Part shown: positions 6,341-6,789 of the stretch, one piece after another
How the letters are laid out: the number at the start of each line of letters is the position of its first letter
Position numbering within the stretch: position 1 is the first letter of the stretch
Assembly: GCA_023145975.1 (NCBI GenBank)
Contig: JAGLCZ010000749.1
Span: forward strand, 1 to 6,789
DNA length: 6,789 nucleotides
Source: Candidatus Hydrogenedentota bacterium
GTDB taxonomy: Bacteria > Hydrogenedentota > Hydrogenedentia > Hydrogenedentales > CAITNO01
Direction: 5' to 3'
Translations under genes and position numbers: made by a program
The notes under the pieces: generated by a model
Seen by the model: the letters and a program-made list of their open reading frames with translations, nothing else
What the model was told of the DNA's origin: nothing
The model's database searches: none

Positions 6341-6789
6341 TTAATACTGTGTTGAGAGAATTTCTTTAGCAATCAAAGGGATTAACCATAGCAAACAATG
6401 CACTTCAGCTAGAATGCTTGGCCACAGAAAACGTGTCATTTGATTTTGGGTGCTGTATTTCTCATTGATCCTGCCCGCAGCAGGTATCCATCGTGGTGTT
6501 GTTCGCAAATATTCCGAATAGGGATTCCCATATTTTCCCAGCAAATGAATTTCTTCACGGCGTATGACAAAACTATAGATGACTATGCACCACAAAAACA
6601 TTACAGGAAGGAACCAGATCAGCTCAGATAAAACGGTTGTTCCGAGAAGCATGATCGTATTAGCGATGTAGATTGGGTTTCGTACATAAATATACGGTCC
6701 TGTTGTGGTGAGTATTTTATGGATTTTAAGGCGGTAGTGAAGATGTATCTGAGCCCATACTCGAATTAAAACTCCAATCCCGAATATAC
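6341..6789 (-). CDS. ICMT/PEMT-like membrane methyltransferase (partial, N-terminus outside window)
   Basis: An internal ATG at 6652 would give a 103-residue protein, but the frame is open to the right edge and the added 45 codons are clearly coding, so the gene starts outside the window. The 148 visible residues match the ICMT/phospholipid methyltransferase superfamily. These are integral membrane enzymes that use S-adenosylmethionine. TTTGPYIYVRNPIYIAN (28-44) is the family GPY-x-x-VRNPxY motif, RREE (76-79) holds the conserved Glu pair, and KYGNPYSEYLRTTPRWIP (85-102) is the C-terminal signature. Hydrophobic segments lie near 1-14, 43-75 (probably two helices) and 125-143. Bacterial members methylate varied lipids or small molecules and rarely a prenylated protein, so the substrate is open. 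Being 36 bp upstream of a lipid-linked-sugar GT2 gene suggests a role in envelope lipid or glycan chemistry, but that is inference from position only. Confidence 0.82.
   Translation of the reverse strand, partial: IFGIGVLIRVWAQIHLHYRLKIHKILTTTGPYIYVRNPIYIANTIMLLGTTVLSELIWFLPVMFLWCIVIYSFVIRREEIHLLGKYGNPYSEYLRTTPRWIPAAGRINEKYSTQNQMTRFLWPSILAEVHCLLWLIPLIAKEILSTQY

Noticed and set aside
539..6631. Plus-strand open frames of 60-115 codons scattered under the minus-strand genes
   Set aside because: All lie opposite or across well-supported minus-strand genes, and none shows a family motif. They are antisense shadows.
6341..6652. A complete 103-residue small membrane protein starting at the ATG at 6652
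   Set aside because: The frame stays open to the window edge, and the extra 45 codons encode the conserved GPY-x-x-VRNPxY motif, so this is an internal Met of a truncated longer gene.

Overview
The window is bacterial and probably comes from an organism with an outer membrane. All six genes I can support lie on the minus strand, so transcription runs from right to left. No plus-strand gene, tRNA, rRNA, CRISPR array, insertion sequence or prophage gene is convincing, and no stretch over 300 bases lacks a gene.

Right block (about 3580-6789), in transcription order: a membrane methyltransferase of the isoprenylcysteine carboxyl methyltransferase (ICMT)-like superfamily, whose 5' end is cut by the window edge; a family 2 glycosyltransferase (GT2) of the polyprenyl-phosphate sugar transferase type; and a family 39 (ArnT/PMT-like) integral membrane glycosyltransferase. 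The last two form a recognisable two-step system. The GT2 would charge undecaprenyl phosphate with a sugar on the cytoplasmic face, and the GT39 enzyme would use that lipid-linked sugar on the outer face to decorate an acceptor such as lipid A, another glycan or a protein. Neither the sugar nor the acceptor can be read from the sequence.

Left block (1-3351), in transcription order: aspS (aspartyl-tRNA synthetase), a four-helix membrane protein with a degenerate M28 metallopeptidase fold, and the 5' part of thiF (ThiS-adenylylating enzyme with its own ubiquitin-like N-terminal domain). A sigma70-type promoter with an extended -10 lies in the 228-bp gap between the blocks and points into aspS. 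The aspS to M28-like gap is 25 bp. The M28-like and thiF genes abut exactly (TAA followed directly by ATG), which suggests one operon.

Two points stand out. The M28-like protein keeps the family scaffold but has lost most of its zinc-binding and catalytic residues, so it looks like a membrane pseudoenzyme. The AspRS carries sequence marks of the non-discriminating type, which would charge both tRNA-Asp and tRNA-Asn.

Taxonomy is not settled. The AspRS resembles the alphaproteobacterial type, which also occurs in other phyla. The ThiF is of the fused type I associate with Clostridia, Deltaproteobacteria and relatives. Moderate GC and a lipid-sugar system fit a Gram-negative lineage outside the well-studied Proteobacteria, but that is inference only. 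I found no clearly new multi-gene system; the oddest single item is the M28-like pseudoenzyme.
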